From CAYOWQ01 sp964407695 (GTDB lineage Bacteria > Planctomycetota > Phycisphaerae > Phycisphaerales > SM1A02): a DNA stretch of 64,000 nt. The translations under genes and the position numbers were made by a program. The stretch's first letter is position 1. Every line of letters starts with the position of its first letter. The stretch is from contig CAYOWQ010000003.1 in NCBI GenBank assembly GCA_964407695.1, positions 186,001 to 250,000 of the forward strand, written 5' to 3'. Below the pieces are notes generated by a model, which was given only the letters and a program-made list of their open reading frames with translations, did not search any database and was not told the DNA's origin. Positions 25,808 through 35,252 of the stretch are shown in pieces.

Positions 25808-27367
25808 ATGGCCGACCTCACCGATATTCCCGAACCCGCCGCCGAAGACGAATCGACGCTTATCGCCGCCCGGCGCGAGAAACTCCGCCGCTTTCGCGAA
25901 GACCTTGGCCTGAATCCCTACGGCTCGCGGGTGGAGGGACTGATCTCGCTGGCTGAGGCCCGTGCGATGTTCGACGAGTCAGCCCACGAGCGATATGAAT
26001 CAGCGAAGCAGTCCGCCGACTCGACTGGGCCCGATCCGCGCCAACAGGTGACGGTCGCCGGTCGTATCGTTCAACACCGCGATATCGGCAAGCTTGTGTT
26101 CATTCGACTGCGTGATCATTCCGGCGATCTGCAGATCACCGTCTCAAAGGCCAACGTTGATGACCCCTCGATGCAGCTCGCCAAGCGCCTCGACTATGGC
26201 GACATCATCGTGGCCGCCGGTCCGATCGGCCGCACCAAGACCAGCGAGATCTGCATCTGGGCCAACCGCGTCGAGATCCACTGCAAGAGCCTGGTGCCGC
26301 CGCCCGAAAAATGGCACGGACTTACCGACCCTGAGATTCGGTATCGACAGCGCTATGTTGATATGTACGCCAACCCGGAGACGATCGACACATTGAAAGC
26401 TCGCTCGCGATTGGTCGCTCAGACGCGACGGTTCATGGATGCCCGCGGCTATCTCGAAGTCGAAACTCCCATGATGCAGCCGATCGCCGGCGGCGCTGCC
26501 GCGCGGCCGTTTATGACCCATCACAACGCTCTCGATATCGACCTCTTCCTGCGCATCGCTCCGGAGCTCTACCTCAAACGACTCCTCGTCGGCGGGCTGC
26601 CTCGGGTCTACGAGATCAACCGCAACTTCCGCAATGAGGGCATCGACCGCAGCCACAATCCGGAATTCACCATGATGGAGGTCTACGAGGCCTTCGGTGA
26701 TTGCTGGACGATGCTCGAGCTCACCGAGAGCCTGATTCGAGAACTCGCCACGCTCGATGGCGCACCACCCACCCGACCATTCGGCTCCATCGAGGTCGAT
26801 TACGGAAAACCCTTCGAACGAACGTCGTATGGCGAACTCTTCGAACGCGAACTTGGCTTCTCGATGCATGATCGCGACAACACGCTGCACCGGGCCCGAC
26901 AATCCGGCATCGAGCATCCCGAAAAAATGGACCATTGGCTCCTCGTCAGCGAGTTGTTCGACCGGTATGCGGAACATGGCATCGATCCTGCCCGCCCGAC
27001 CTTCGTCACGGATTTCCCGAGTGCGATTTCGCCCCTGACGCGTCCGCAGCCCGATCGGCCTGAACTCTCCTTTCGATGGGAGCTGTTCATCGCCGGCATG
27101 GAAGTGGCAAACTCCTACACAGAACTCAACGACCCCGACATTCAGCTCCAGCGATTCTCCGAGCAACTTTCCGGCCTCAATGACGAAGCCGCCGCCTTTC
27201 GAACCATGGACGACGACTTTATCCACGCCCTCCGGGTCGGCATGCCGCCGGCGGGGGGGCTGGGCATCGGCATCGATCGAATCGTCATGCTCCTCACCAA
27301 CCGAGAGTCGATTCGCGATGTCATCTGCTTCCCCCTGATGCGGCCCCCGGAATCCGCCGAAAATTAG
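25808..27367 (+). CDS. lysS: Lysyl-tRNA synthetase, class II
   Basis: 519 residues. An N-terminal OB-fold anticodon-binding domain (VTVAGRIVQHRDIGKLVFIRLRD-type strand order) is followed by the class II core: motif 1 around ARGYLEVETPMMQPIAGGA, motif 2 in YEINRNFRNEGIDRSHNPEF and motif 3 in GLGIGIDRIVMLL. LysS charges tRNA-Lys. Length is normal. Confidence 0.97.
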   Translation: MADLTDIPEPAAEDESTLIAARREKLRRFREDLGLNPYGSRVEGLISLAEARAMFDESAHERYESAKQSADSTGPDPRQQVTVAGRIVQHRDIGKLVFIRLRDHSGDLQITVSKANVDDPSMQLAKRLDYGDIIVAAGPIGRTKTSEICIWANRVEIHCKSLVPPPEKWHGLTDPEIRYRQRYVDMYANPETIDTLKARSRLVAQTRRFMDARGYLEVETPMMQPIAGGAAARPFMTHHNALDIDLFLRIAPELYLKRLLVGGLPRVYEINRNFRNEGIDRSHNPEFTMMEVYEAFGDCWTMLELTESLIRELATLDGAPPTRPFGSIEVDYGKPFERTSYGELFERELGFSMHDRDNTLHRARQSGIEHPEKMDHWLLVSELFDRYAEHGIDPARPTFVTDFPSAISPLTRPQPDRPELSFRWELFIAGMEVANSYTELNDPDIQLQRFSEQLSGLNDEAAAFRTMDDDFIHALRVGMPPAGGLGIGIDRIVMLLTNRESIRDVICFPLMRPPESAEN

Positions 27368-27444
27368 ATTCGCATCGCCCACGTTCCGATTCGACTTCGA
27401 TCTGAATATCGTTTCCCATCCCTCTTCGTGCCGGAGTTCCCCCC

Positions 27445-28932
27445 ATGCATTCCCGTGATCGTTGGTTCAGTGTGGTTCGCGGCCTTCTATGCCTTGCTGT
27501 TCTGGCGTGTTCGACAGCGGCCCGAGCCGGTTGGAAGGTCACCGATGAGCATTGGTATGAGGTGATGCTTGACGACAAGGCGTGCGGATGGATGTCGGTG
27601 GTGGAGAAGGATGATGGATCCAACTTCAAGACGACCACCGAGACCCAGATCGTGTTTCGCCGTGAGTCGATTGCCGTCAACATCCGACTGCTCAGCGAGT
27701 TCGAAGAGACTCACTCCGGTGAACCGGTGCACGTCCGATTCTTTCAGTCGCTCTCCAACAATCCGGTGGAGACGCACTGGGATTTCAAGGATGGAAAAAT
27801 TCTTCGCTCCAACGGTGTCGACAAGGATGAAATTCCCATTCCCGCCGGCGATTGGCTGACGCCACACGAGGTCAGCGAATTGACCAAGGAGCGCCGCGAC
27901 GCCGGTGCGAAAGAAATCTCCTATTCCACGATGGATCCTCAGTTCGGTGTCAAGGTTGTACAGTTCCATTCCAAGTACGAGAAGGACGATGTGCTGATGA
28001 TTGACGGTCGAGAGGTTTCGGCCGGCGTGTGGTCGTCTCAGACCGAGGTCATGCCCGGAATGGTCGCGAGGGAGTGGTGGTCGAAGGATGGCACGCTTGT
28101 GCAGCAGATTGTTAATGCCGGGTTCGGCCCGTTGACCACGCGGCTCACATCCAAGGAAGTGGCCTTGGCGGTGAGAGTGGGTGTTGCGCCCGAAATCATG
28201 GTCAAGAGCTTCGTCAAGCCCGACCGTCGCATTGAGCGGGCGCATCAGGCCACGACGTTGAAGCTCCGCCTGACCGCTCGTGAAGGCGACATGCCGAATC
28301 TGCCCTCCGCCGGCGCTCAGACGGCCGTGCGAAATCCCGATGGTTCCGTCGAACTCACGATTGACATCCGGCATCCCTTGCCGGCGACCGAATCCGAACA
28401 GGCCGACGCCGCGTTTCTTCTTCCGTCTGGCATGGTGGATTTCAATAACGAATTCATTCAGACAATTGCCCCTCGCGCGATCAGGGAAGTCGCCGACGGC
28501 ACCGCCCTTCAGAAGGTCGACGCGATTCGTCAATACACCTATCGCCACATCACCAAGAAGGGCCTCGAACAGGCCTTTGCACCCGCCTCCGAGACCGCTC
28601 AGTCGCAGGAAGGCGATTGTTCCGAACACGCGGTCCTGGCATGTGCCCTGCTTCGAGCCAATAAGATTCCAGCACGCGTCGCCTGCGGCCTCGTCTTCGC
28701 CGACGAGTTCGCCGGGAAGGCTGGAATCTTCGGGTGGCACATGTGGACGCAGGCCCTCGTCGACGGCAAGTGGATCGACCTCGATGCGACGCTCGACCGC
28801 CGCTATAGCGCAGCCCACATCCTGACCGGAACCGCCGCCCTCACCGAGGGACCGTTCGATCCCAGCATGACCAACATCATTACCCTCATGGGCAACCTCA
28901 ACATCGAGGTCCTCGAGGTCGGCTACGACTGA
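27445..28932 (+). CDS. Exported transglutaminase-like protein
   Basis: 495 residues with a signal peptide (LLCLAVLACSTAARA-GW, cleavage near residue 29). A long beta-rich N-terminal region of unknown fold is followed at about residue 360-470 by a transglutaminase-like core: catalytic Cys in QEGDCSEHAVL, His in FGWHMWTQAL and Asp in IDLDATLDRR. In bacteria such exported proteins are usually cysteine peptidases or peptide-modifying enzymes rather than true transglutaminases. A TGA and the next gene (nnrD) follow closely. Confidence 0.82.
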   Translation: MHSRDRWFSVVRGLLCLAVLACSTAARAGWKVTDEHWYEVMLDDKACGWMSVVEKDDGSNFKTTTETQIVFRRESIAVNIRLLSEFEETHSGEPVHVRFFQSLSNNPVETHWDFKDGKILRSNGVDKDEIPIPAGDWLTPHEVSELTKERRDAGAKEISYSTMDPQFGVKVVQFHSKYEKDDVLMIDGREVSAGVWSSQTEVMPGMVAREWWSKDGTLVQQIVNAGFGPLTTRLTSKEVALAVRVGVAPEIMVKSFVKPDRRIERAHQATTLKLRLTAREGDMPNLPSAGAQTAVRNPDGSVELTIDIRHPLPATESEQADAAFLLPSGMVDFNNEFIQTIAPRAIREVADGTALQKVDAIRQYTYRHITKKGLEQAFAPASETAQSQEGDCSEHAVLACALLRANKIPARVACGLVFADEFAGKAGIFGWHMWTQALVDGKWIDLDATLDRRYSAAHILTGTAALTEGPFDPSMTNIITLMGNLNIEVLEVGYD

Positions 28933-28947
28933 TTGGCAACCAACACC

Positions 28948-29850
28948 ATGACCGACCCCGGTCTTGCACCGCCGGCTCGGCCCGCCGACGCTCACAAGGG
29001 TGAGTTCGGCACCGTCATGGTCATTGGCGGCCAATGCGGCGAGCAAACCATGATCGGCGGGCCGGCACTGTCAGCGCTGGCAGCGCTTCGAGTCGGTGCA
29101 GGCCTCGCCGTCCTCGCCATGCCCGAACCCGTGCTCGCGGCGGGATTGACCATCGCTCCGTCCGCAACGGGCATCGCTCTCGCCACCGATGGCCATCGCC
29201 AGATTCAGGCCTCCGCCGCGGCGGAGGCCATCGACCGCCGAATCGATCAGGACACCGTCATCGCCGTCGGGCCCGGTCTGGGTACCGCTCTCAGTGCTCA
29301 GCAATTGGTGATGCGTCTGGTTGCCCGGCCCGATCTCAATCTCGTCGTCGATGCCGACGCCCTCAATTGTCTGGCGCTCACCCGTGAATTCGATCGAGAT
29401 CTCCGAGCGTCGATCATCCTCACCCCGCATCCCGGCGAATGGCGGCGACTGGCCGGCGCCCTCGGACTCCGCGGAGATCCAATTGATCCAACCCAACGGG
29501 TGTTCGCTGCGACGGCGCTCGCCTCTCGCCTTGGTTGCATTGTCGCCTTGAAGGGTAAGGCGACGGTCGTCTCCAACGGGATTGAGCACTGGGTCTGTCC
29601 TGCTGGTAATCCCGCCCTTGCCACCGGTGGAACCGGCGATGTGCTGACCGGCGTCATCGCCGGTCTTCTCGCTCAACGCCTTCGAAACGGTCCCCACGAC
29701 CGGCTTCACTTCGATTCCGCGCGGCTTGGCGTCCTCATTCATGCCATGGCTGCGGACCGTTGGGCCGAGCGTCGTGGGGTCGCCGGCATGCTCGCGACAG
29801 ATCTGCTCCCCGAGATACCAATGGTCCTGCAGGCGCTTCGGCGGGATTGA
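28948..29850 (+). CDS. nnrD: ADP/ATP-dependent NAD(P)H-hydrate dehydratase
   Basis: 300 residues of the YjeF C-terminal (ribokinase-like) family: GTVMVIGGQ, LVVDADALNCL, ILTPHPGEWRRL, VALKGKATVV and NPALATGGTGDVLTGVIAGLL, the nucleotide and catalytic Asp motif. It repairs hydrated NADH/NADPH. The YjeF N-terminal epimerase domain is absent, so this is the stand-alone form. ATG at 28948 preferred over TTG at 28933; no clear Shine-Dalgarno for either. Confidence 0.92.
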   Translation: MTDPGLAPPARPADAHKGEFGTVMVIGGQCGEQTMIGGPALSALAALRVGAGLAVLAMPEPVLAAGLTIAPSATGIALATDGHRQIQASAAAEAIDRRIDQDTVIAVGPGLGTALSAQQLVMRLVARPDLNLVVDADALNCLALTREFDRDLRASIILTPHPGEWRRLAGALGLRGDPIDPTQRVFAATALASRLGCIVALKGKATVVSNGIEHWVCPAGNPALATGGTGDVLTGVIAGLLAQRLRNGPHDRLHFDSARLGVLIHAMAADRWAERRGVAGMLATDLLPEIPMVLQALRRD

Positions 29851-29859
29851 ATCCGCCGC

Positions 29860-30603
29860 CTATTTCTTCACCAGAGAGCCGCGGGTCTCTTCCTGCATGA
29901 ACAGGATTCGCTGGCACGCAGTGCACTGCACCAGGCGCTTCACGTTGCTGGTCAGCAGCGACACCGCTTCAAACGGCAGGTGCATGTTGCAGGCTCCGCA
30001 GGCATACTCCCGGTGCCGCCGGTCAACCTCAAGCACATGGGCCATCGCCTCTCCCTCATAGGAATCGGCAAGGTGATTGAAGATGCCCAACTCCCGGTCC
30101 GGAACGGCCGACGCCGCGGCATCCCGCTGCTGCTGCAACTCGGCAAGGCTCTGGCCGATTTCGTCCTCCCGTTCCTTCAGCTGAGCGATCGCCAGTGTCC
30201 GAACCTTTTCACGCTCCTCCAGCGAGTTGACCACCGCCTCACCGTCGGCCTTGAGCTGCTCCAGTCGCTCCATCTCGGCAAAGATCCGCTTGTCCAACTC
30301 GCCGCGATTCGATTTCAGGGTGTTCAGTTCAGCCAGAAACGCGGAATACTGTTTGTTCGTCTGCGCGGAATTCAATTCCTCGCGAAGCTTGTTCATCCTC
30401 TCGTCGAGGCTTGAGGCTTCAACCTCCAGCGACATCAACCCCGCCTGCACCTGCTTTGATAATCGCTCAAGGTCCGACTTCTGACTCTGAAGCAGGTCAT
30501 ATTGCCTGGCCTGCGCATCGGCATACCTTTTGGCCGTGTCGAGGCGGCTTTGCAGACCGCGAAGTTGACTGTCAAGACGAAAAAGTGCCAGCAGGTTGTC
30601 CAT
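29860..30603 (-). CDS. Coiled-coil protein with C4 zinc ribbon (zf-RING_7 type)
   Basis: 247 residues: a long antiparallel coiled coil (residues about 1-190) and a C-terminal zinc ribbon ACGACNMHLP ... VQCTACQRILF. The family occurs widely in bacteria and has been linked to nucleic-acid binding; no enzyme activity is known to me. Start MDNLLALFRLDSQL at 30603 matches the family start; the longer reading from 30726 overlaps the cdsA end. 101 bp downstream of cdsA. Confidence 0.85.
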   Translation of the reverse strand: MDNLLALFRLDSQLRGLQSRLDTAKRYADAQARQYDLLQSQKSDLERLSKQVQAGLMSLEVEASSLDERMNKLREELNSAQTNKQYSAFLAELNTLKSNRGELDKRIFAEMERLEQLKADGEAVVNSLEEREKVRTLAIAQLKEREDEIGQSLAELQQQRDAAASAVPDRELGIFNHLADSYEGEAMAHVLEVDRRHREYACGACNMHLPFEAVSLLTSNVKRLVQCTACQRILFMQEETRGSLVKK

Positions 30604-30704
30604 CAACGTCACGTCGTCGCTCCGAACCCCGCGAATACGGCCGTCGAACTCACGACCAATCGCCGGTCCCCAAGTGTAGCCGCAATTCCCGGATCGGATC
30701 GAAC

Positions 30705-31607
30705 CTACCCGGCCGCCAGCATCCAATACGCGACGGGCGCCACCATGAGCGGTGAATCGAGCACATCAAGAATGCCCCCCATGCCCGGCAGCAGGCTCGA
30801 CGAATCCTTGAGCCCGGCGCCTCGTTTCAGAAGGCTCATGGTGAGGTCCCCGAATTGACCCACAACCGCAAAAATCGCCCCACAACCCATCCCCAGCACG
30901 ATCCCGACGTGATCCTTGGGCGCATGAAGCATCTGGCTCGCCCACGCCAGGATACCGCCCGTCAGAGCCGCGACGGCCACTCCGCCAAACAGGCCTTCCC
31001 ATGTCTTCCCCGGGCTCAACCAGGGGATCATTTTGTGCCGGCCGATCGCTCGACCCACAAAATAGGCCCCGATGTCGCTCGACTTGGTCGTCATCACCAC
31101 CCCGATGATCCACCACGCTGAGTGATTTCGCCGAATTGAAAGCAGAAAGCCGGTCATCAGGCCCAGGTACACCATCGCAAAGATCACCGCCCCGGCCGAG
31201 GCCATGACGCCGTGCACGTTGCGAGCCTGGCTGAACGTCAGCAGCGACAAGACAAACATCGCCACGAGGCCCGTCGCGAAGACCGCGATCGTATTCTGGG
31301 TGGATGTGCCCCAGGGGATGCAATATGCAAGACCCAGACCGATCATCGCCGAAATGGCCGTCAGCCAGGCTCGGGTACTGATGCTTTGCTTTTGGGCAAT
31401 GGACGACAACTCGAATGCCCCCAGCGGCACCACCACCAGCAGGCAGAAGACGAAGAGAGCCAGTCCTCGCGGCAGATGTTCGCGATTCAGGAAGAGTTGC
31501 TTCCAGAATCCTTGCAACTCAACGGTATCGAGGAAATTGTCCAGCGCAATGATCCCCACCAGGGCAAGGATCAGGATCGGACCGGTAACGAGGCGGAATC
31601 GAAGCAC
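30705..31607 (-). CDS. cdsA: Phosphatidate cytidylyltransferase
   Basis: 300 residues with about eight transmembrane helices. The family signature is at the C-terminus: SLLKRGAGLKDSSSLLPGMGGILDVLDS, here cited in part as GLKDSSSLLPGMGGILD, with the upstream SPGKTWEGLFGG. The enzyme makes CDP-diacylglycerol, precursor of phosphatidylglycerol and cardiolipin. Only 4 bp separate it from the upstream rhodanese gene, so they share a transcript. Confidence 0.95.
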   Translation of the reverse strand: MLRFRLVTGPILILALVGIIALDNFLDTVELQGFWKQLFLNREHLPRGLALFVFCLLVVVPLGAFELSSIAQKQSISTRAWLTAISAMIGLGLAYCIPWGTSTQNTIAVFATGLVAMFVLSLLTFSQARNVHGVMASAGAVIFAMVYLGLMTGFLLSIRRNHSAWWIIGVVMTTKSSDIGAYFVGRAIGRHKMIPWLSPGKTWEGLFGGVAVAALTGGILAWASQMLHAPKDHVGIVLGMGCGAIFAVVGQFGDLTMSLLKRGAGLKDSSSLLPGMGGILDVLDSPLMVAPVAYWMLAAG

Positions 31608-31611
31608 GGAT

Positions 31612-31992
31612 CTAGTACGCCGGGACCGATGGATCGATGTCTGCCGACCACAACCCGATGCCGCCCGCCATTGAACGCACGTTGGTGAATCCGGCGTTGC
31701 GAAGCGCTGCAGCCACCTTCAACGATCGTGATCCGTGATGGCAATACACGACGACCATGTCATCTTCATGTTCCCGCAAGGTCTCCATGTGGCGTGAAAG
31801 CTCCTGCATCGGAATGTGCAAGGATCCTTCGATCCTGGCGAGATCCCGCTCCTGCCTTGTTCGGCAATCAACCAGCACCAGGCCCGGATCCTCCTGTCGA
31901 AGCTTCGCCACCTCGCGCGGCGTGACCTCCCACTCCGCATTGAACGGGTATCCGCGGGGCAGGCCTCGTTCGTCCAGCTGCAGTGAGCTCAA
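31612..31992 (-). CDS. Single-domain rhodanese-like sulfurtransferase
   Basis: 126 residues. LVDCRTRQERDLARIEGSLHIPM is the usual DVR-x-x-x-E-x region and the active-site loop is YCHHGSRS (Cys near residue 84), followed by the GGIGLWSADID C-terminus. It would carry persulfide sulfur; the acceptor is unknown. Part of the recX-rhodanese-cdsA cluster. Confidence 0.9.
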   Translation of the reverse strand: MSSLQLDERGLPRGYPFNAEWEVTPREVAKLRQEDPGLVLVDCRTRQERDLARIEGSLHIPMQELSRHMETLREHEDDMVVVYCHHGSRSLKVAAALRNAGFTNVRSMAGGIGLWSADIDPSVPAY

Positions 31993-32044
31993 CGACTTCG
32001 CCCTTCGGGAGCATTTCTCAAGGTCTCAGGGGCTTCAAACCTCA

Positions 32045-32704
32045 TCATGATGTCCCCATGGAATCGGTCGGCAGCCCGAGCCGTTGAAGGGTTTCAACAA
32101 TGTCCTGTTCCTCATGCCCGCGCCGGGCGAGATATCCGAAAAGCCGCCGCGCCGCCACTTTCCGAGGCGAAGTTCTCAAGGTGCGAAGTCGCCGCTCCGC
32201 AACCAGCAGCAATCCGTCGTCAACGCCGGTGGTGCTCCGCAGCGACCACTGAATGGCCTCCTCGCAAGCCCCCGACCGCTCAAGCTTTCGCCGAACCATT
32301 GTTTCGGAATGGCCCTTCCTTCGCAGCAATTCAGCCAACGACGCGGCCTGCGTCCTTTCGTCGATCCACCCCTGGTCAACCATCTCCTTGGCAACCTTCC
32401 GGGCCAGCCGCGATTCGAATCCTTTTCGCTCCAGTCGCTCGCCAAGTTCGGATGCGAATCGCGACCTTGCAGCCAGCAACTTGAGCGCTTCCTTCCGGCA
32501 CCTGGTCTCCTCGACAAGAGTGCTGACCTTTGACGCGATCGTCTCAGTCCATCCCTGGCCGTCCGCGAGTTTCAAACGCTCCGCGTCCCGGCGCAGCAGA
32601 TCGCCGATCTTCTTTCCGCCCACCCGCAAGGTCACCATGTTCGGGTCGCGAGAAAGAGTCTGCAGCCGCAGCGGAGGGGCATTTGGGGAGGAGGGTCGGG
32701 TCAT
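32045..32704 (-). CDS. recX: Regulatory protein RecX
   Basis: 219 residues built of three-helix RecX repeats: ALKLLAARSRFASELGERLERKGF, EMVDQGWIDERTQAASLAELLRRKGHSETMVRRKL and the C-terminal ARRLFGYLARRGHEEQDIVETL (each quoted only in part as RSRFASELGERL, GWIDERTQAASLAELL and FGYLARRGHEEQDI). RecX binds and restrains RecA filaments. recA is not adjacent. The first about 30 residues are extra. Confidence 0.85.
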   Translation of the reverse strand: MTRPSSPNAPPLRLQTLSRDPNMVTLRVGGKKIGDLLRRDAERLKLADGQGWTETIASKVSTLVEETRCRKEALKLLAARSRFASELGERLERKGFESRLARKVAKEMVDQGWIDERTQAASLAELLRRKGHSETMVRRKLERSGACEEAIQWSLRSTTGVDDGLLLVAERRLRTLRTSPRKVAARRLFGYLARRGHEEQDIVETLQRLGLPTDSMGTS

Positions 32705-32718
32705 GTCGGGTCAAGGCG

Positions 32719-33030
32719 TCAGGTCAACGCATCAAGATACCCGGCAATCTCTGAAACTGCCTTGCCGTCGCCTGCCTTCTTCGCCGCCGCCAGTCCCCGT
32801 TCCAACGTCGCAATGGCCCCCGCAACATCCTCCACACTTTCTTGACTTCGCGCCTTGTGGAAATAGGCGTAGCTCATGGAAGGATCGGCCGCGATCGCCC
32901 GATCAAAATAGCCGATCGCATCTTCCGGGCGCCCGGCCTTGGCGTATTCCTGGGCTAATCCATATAGGCAAAACGCGTCATTCGGCTCCATCTCGAGCAG
33001 CCTGGTGAGTTGAGCGATCCGATCGGTCAT
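32719..33030 (-). CDS. Small TPR-repeat protein
   Basis: 103 residues made of about three tetratricopeptide helices pairs: NDAFCLYGLAQEYAKAGRPEDAIGYFDRAI is the clearest repeat (in part: YGLAQEYAKAGRPEDA), followed by YAYFHKARSQESVEDVAGAI. A scaffold for protein-protein contacts; partner unknown. The ATG at 33030 (MTDRIAQL) is preferred; starts at 33039 or 33078 are possible. 14 bp upstream of recX. Confidence 0.8.
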   Translation of the reverse strand: MTDRIAQLTRLLEMEPNDAFCLYGLAQEYAKAGRPEDAIGYFDRAIAADPSMSYAYFHKARSQESVEDVAGAIATLERGLAAAKKAGDGKAVSEIAGYLDALT

Positions 33031-33072
33031 CGTGCCCATGCTATCCCGGCTACATCGTGCTAGGCTGCTCCC

Positions 33073-34542
33073 ATGCACACCGTCCGCCGCCTCCTTGGGG
33101 TATTGGTTCTGGTCACGTCTGTCGTCGGTTGCGCCGGCGGTTCGTCTGCCACCGACACGAATACGTCAACCACCGACCCCAGGAAAGCCGCTCCGGCAGG
33201 CATTCCGACCAAATTACGCATCACCAACCACGTCGGCGGCGCCCACCGCTGCCTCATGCTCTTCGACGACGCCTGGCTTCAATGCCAGCGATCCAACCTG
33301 CTCGTCCTCAACCCGCGCACCCAACAAATCATCCGGTCGCTCGACCTTGCGGCCGACGGCGAGTCCGGCCCCGCCGTGTCCATGGCTCATGCCGGGGAAC
33401 AGCTGGCCATCGTCCTCGAACACGACGCCGTTGTCATCGTCGATATCAGCGTTCCAGCGCTGCCCGCGATCGATCAGACGATTCCCGCCCATGAACTTGG
33501 TATTGATCCGCGCTTCGTCAGTGCTGTCGAGGATGATCTGTATGTTTCCGGTCCCGGTGGCGTGGTTCGACTGTCCGATCGTCGTCGGTTCCTCGCCGGG
33601 GCGCTCTACGCCGCCGACGTCGTCAAGGCCGACGCTGGCCTTGTGGTCGCCGTCGAACGCCAGGTCCGCACCCTCGAAACAGACGAATACCTCGGCTCCG
33701 CCAGCCGGCTCCTGCCCATCGCTCCTCCTGCCGAAGCTCCATCCGCACAATTCCTCTTCGCATTGCAAGGCACCGACAATGTGACCTTCGGCCTCATGAA
33801 CGGCCAGATCCGCGAGATCGACTCGACCGTGATTCCCGGCCACGCTCGCAGCCTCCGCTTCTTTGACAATCGCGCCTGGATCGCCACCGAAAACCAAACC
33901 ATCGGTTACGCCATTTACCAGGGTAAACTGGTTGACCCCTATATCCTCCCGGCACGCGGAATCCGCGACCTCGACCTGATCTCCGCCAATCGCTACGCCA
34001 TCGCCGGTGATGGCGGCCGCGGAATCTATCGGCCCCGCTCCGAGAACGAAAAACCCGGCAACTCCTTTGTGCTCAGCGATCGGCAGCCGGGGCATCTTCA
34101 GGCCGCCTTGACCGACGGCCGCCGAATTGTCGCGGCCGGACCGCTGGGCAGTTGGCTCTACACCATCGGCGCCCGCGCTGAGGTGGCCTCCAAGCCGCTC
34201 GAATCCCACGAGCCGGCGCTCACCACCGCCTCCATCGTCGACATCAAGGCCTCGATTGTCGACAACGGTGCAGCCATCGAGATCAAGAACGGGTCCGAAT
34301 CGCAGCGAATCCCATCCCCGGAGAATTCAAGCTACGCCTCGATCACCGCCGTCGAAGGAGATCTCTGGGTCGGCCACGGCCGCGGAATACAAGTCTTCCG
34401 CCCTGATCCTGCGGGCCAATGGAACGAGGTCGACTCCATCAGGATCGACGGGCCGGTGCTTTATCTTTTCCCGGAGCGACTCGCTCGCGGTGTGGCCTTC
34501 GTCGCCGAATTCGGCGGTTTCGGCGTCGTCCGCATCGAGTGA
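33073..34542 (+). CDS. Putative lipoprotein with beta-propeller-like repeats
   Basis: 489 residues. Signal with a lipobox-like end (LLGVLVLVTSVVGCAGG, Cys near residue 20), then a Thr/Ser linker and repeated beta-rich blades such as LAIVLEHDAVVIVDIS, YVSGPGGVVRLSD and WVGHGRGIQVFR. The D-I-S-x-P segment recalls LVIVD-type propellers. No catalytic residues are visible. Its 3' end overlaps nth on the other strand by 82 bp. Confidence 0.65.
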   Translation: MHTVRRLLGVLVLVTSVVGCAGGSSATDTNTSTTDPRKAAPAGIPTKLRITNHVGGAHRCLMLFDDAWLQCQRSNLLVLNPRTQQIIRSLDLAADGESGPAVSMAHAGEQLAIVLEHDAVVIVDISVPALPAIDQTIPAHELGIDPRFVSAVEDDLYVSGPGGVVRLSDRRRFLAGALYAADVVKADAGLVVAVERQVRTLETDEYLGSASRLLPIAPPAEAPSAQFLFALQGTDNVTFGLMNGQIREIDSTVIPGHARSLRFFDNRAWIATENQTIGYAIYQGKLVDPYILPARGIRDLDLISANRYAIAGDGGRGIYRPRSENEKPGNSFVLSDRQPGHLQAALTDGRRIVAAGPLGSWLYTIGARAEVASKPLESHEPALTTASIVDIKASIVDNGAAIEIKNGSESQRIPSPENSSYASITAVEGDLWVGHGRGIQVFRPDPAGQWNEVDSIRIDGPVLYLFPERLARGVAFVAEFGGFGVVRIE

Positions 34543-35252
34543 GTCTTCTTCAGCATCGTCTTGGCGTTGCTGCAGAATTCAATGCAGAGGGGATGCGTGG
34601 CGCACAGCGCCCGCTGCGCTTTGCACACCGCCCTTCCATGCGCAATCAGCATGTGGCTCAACATCGACCAGTGCCGCCGCGGAAACAGTGCCATCAGGTC
34701 TCGTTCAATTTTCTTCGGATCCGTGTGGCGAGAGAGCCCGAATCTCCGGCTCAATCGCATCACGTGGGTGTCCACCACAACCCCGACGTTGATTCCGAAC
34801 GCCGTGCCCAGCACAACATTCGCGGTCTTTCGCGCTACCCCCGGCAACTCGAGCAGCTCTTCCATCGTCGTTGGAATGCAACCGCCGTGACGGTCGGTCA
34901 CGATTCGCATGGCCCCCTGAATCGACTTCGATTTCGCTCGAAAGAACCCCAGCGACCTGACGAACGGCTCGATCTCGGTCGGCGAGACCCGCGCATAGTC
35001 CGCAGGTGTCGGGAATTCCCGAAAGAGCGCCGGCGTCGCCTTGTTCACCGCGACATCCGTGCACTGCGCTGACAAAATCGTCGCAATCAGCAATTCATGG
35101 GGCGACGTGTGGACAAGGGCGCACTCGGCGTTACCGTAATACCGATACAACCCCTCAAGAACCCGGTCGGCGCGCACCACCTGAGCCTTCGTCTTCCGCG
35201 GGAGATCAAATTCACTCTTGTCCGACGGTCCCGAAAGCTCAGGCAGCCCCAT
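34461..35252 (-). CDS. nth: Endonuclease III
   Basis: 263 residues. Helix-hairpin-helix with catalytic Lys/GPG-type region ELPGVARKTANVVLG, catalytic Asp in VVVDTHVMRLSRR and ILSAQCTD near residue 60 identify a DNA glycosylase/AP lyase for oxidised pyrimidines. Four C-terminal cysteines are present, but the spacing (CKAQRALC-ATHPLC-IEFC, i.e. x6, x5, x3) differs from the usual x6, x2, x5 of the 4Fe-4S loop. A basic tail of about 30 residues follows. Start MGLPELSG at 35252, overlapping the upstream membrane gene by 14 bp. Confidence 0.93.
   Translation of the reverse strand: MGLPELSGPSDKSEFDLPRKTKAQVVRADRVLEGLYRYYGNAECALVHTSPHELLIATILSAQCTDVAVNKATPALFREFPTPADYARVSPTEIEPFVRSLGFFRAKSKSIQGAMRIVTDRHGGCIPTTMEELLELPGVARKTANVVLGTAFGINVGVVVDTHVMRLSRRFGLSRHTDPKKIERDLMALFPRRHWSMLSHMLIAHGRAVCKAQRALCATHPLCIEFCSNAKTMLKKTHSMRTTPKPPNSATKATPRASRSGKR

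Noticed and set aside
26144..27382. 412-codon open frame opposite lysS
   Set aside because: Fully antisense to a clear lysyl-tRNA synthetase; no recognisable domain.
27487..29046. 519-codon open frame on the minus strand opposite the transglutaminase-like gene
   Set aside because: It is antisense to a gene with a signal peptide and catalytic triad; the protein reads as low-quality shadow sequence.
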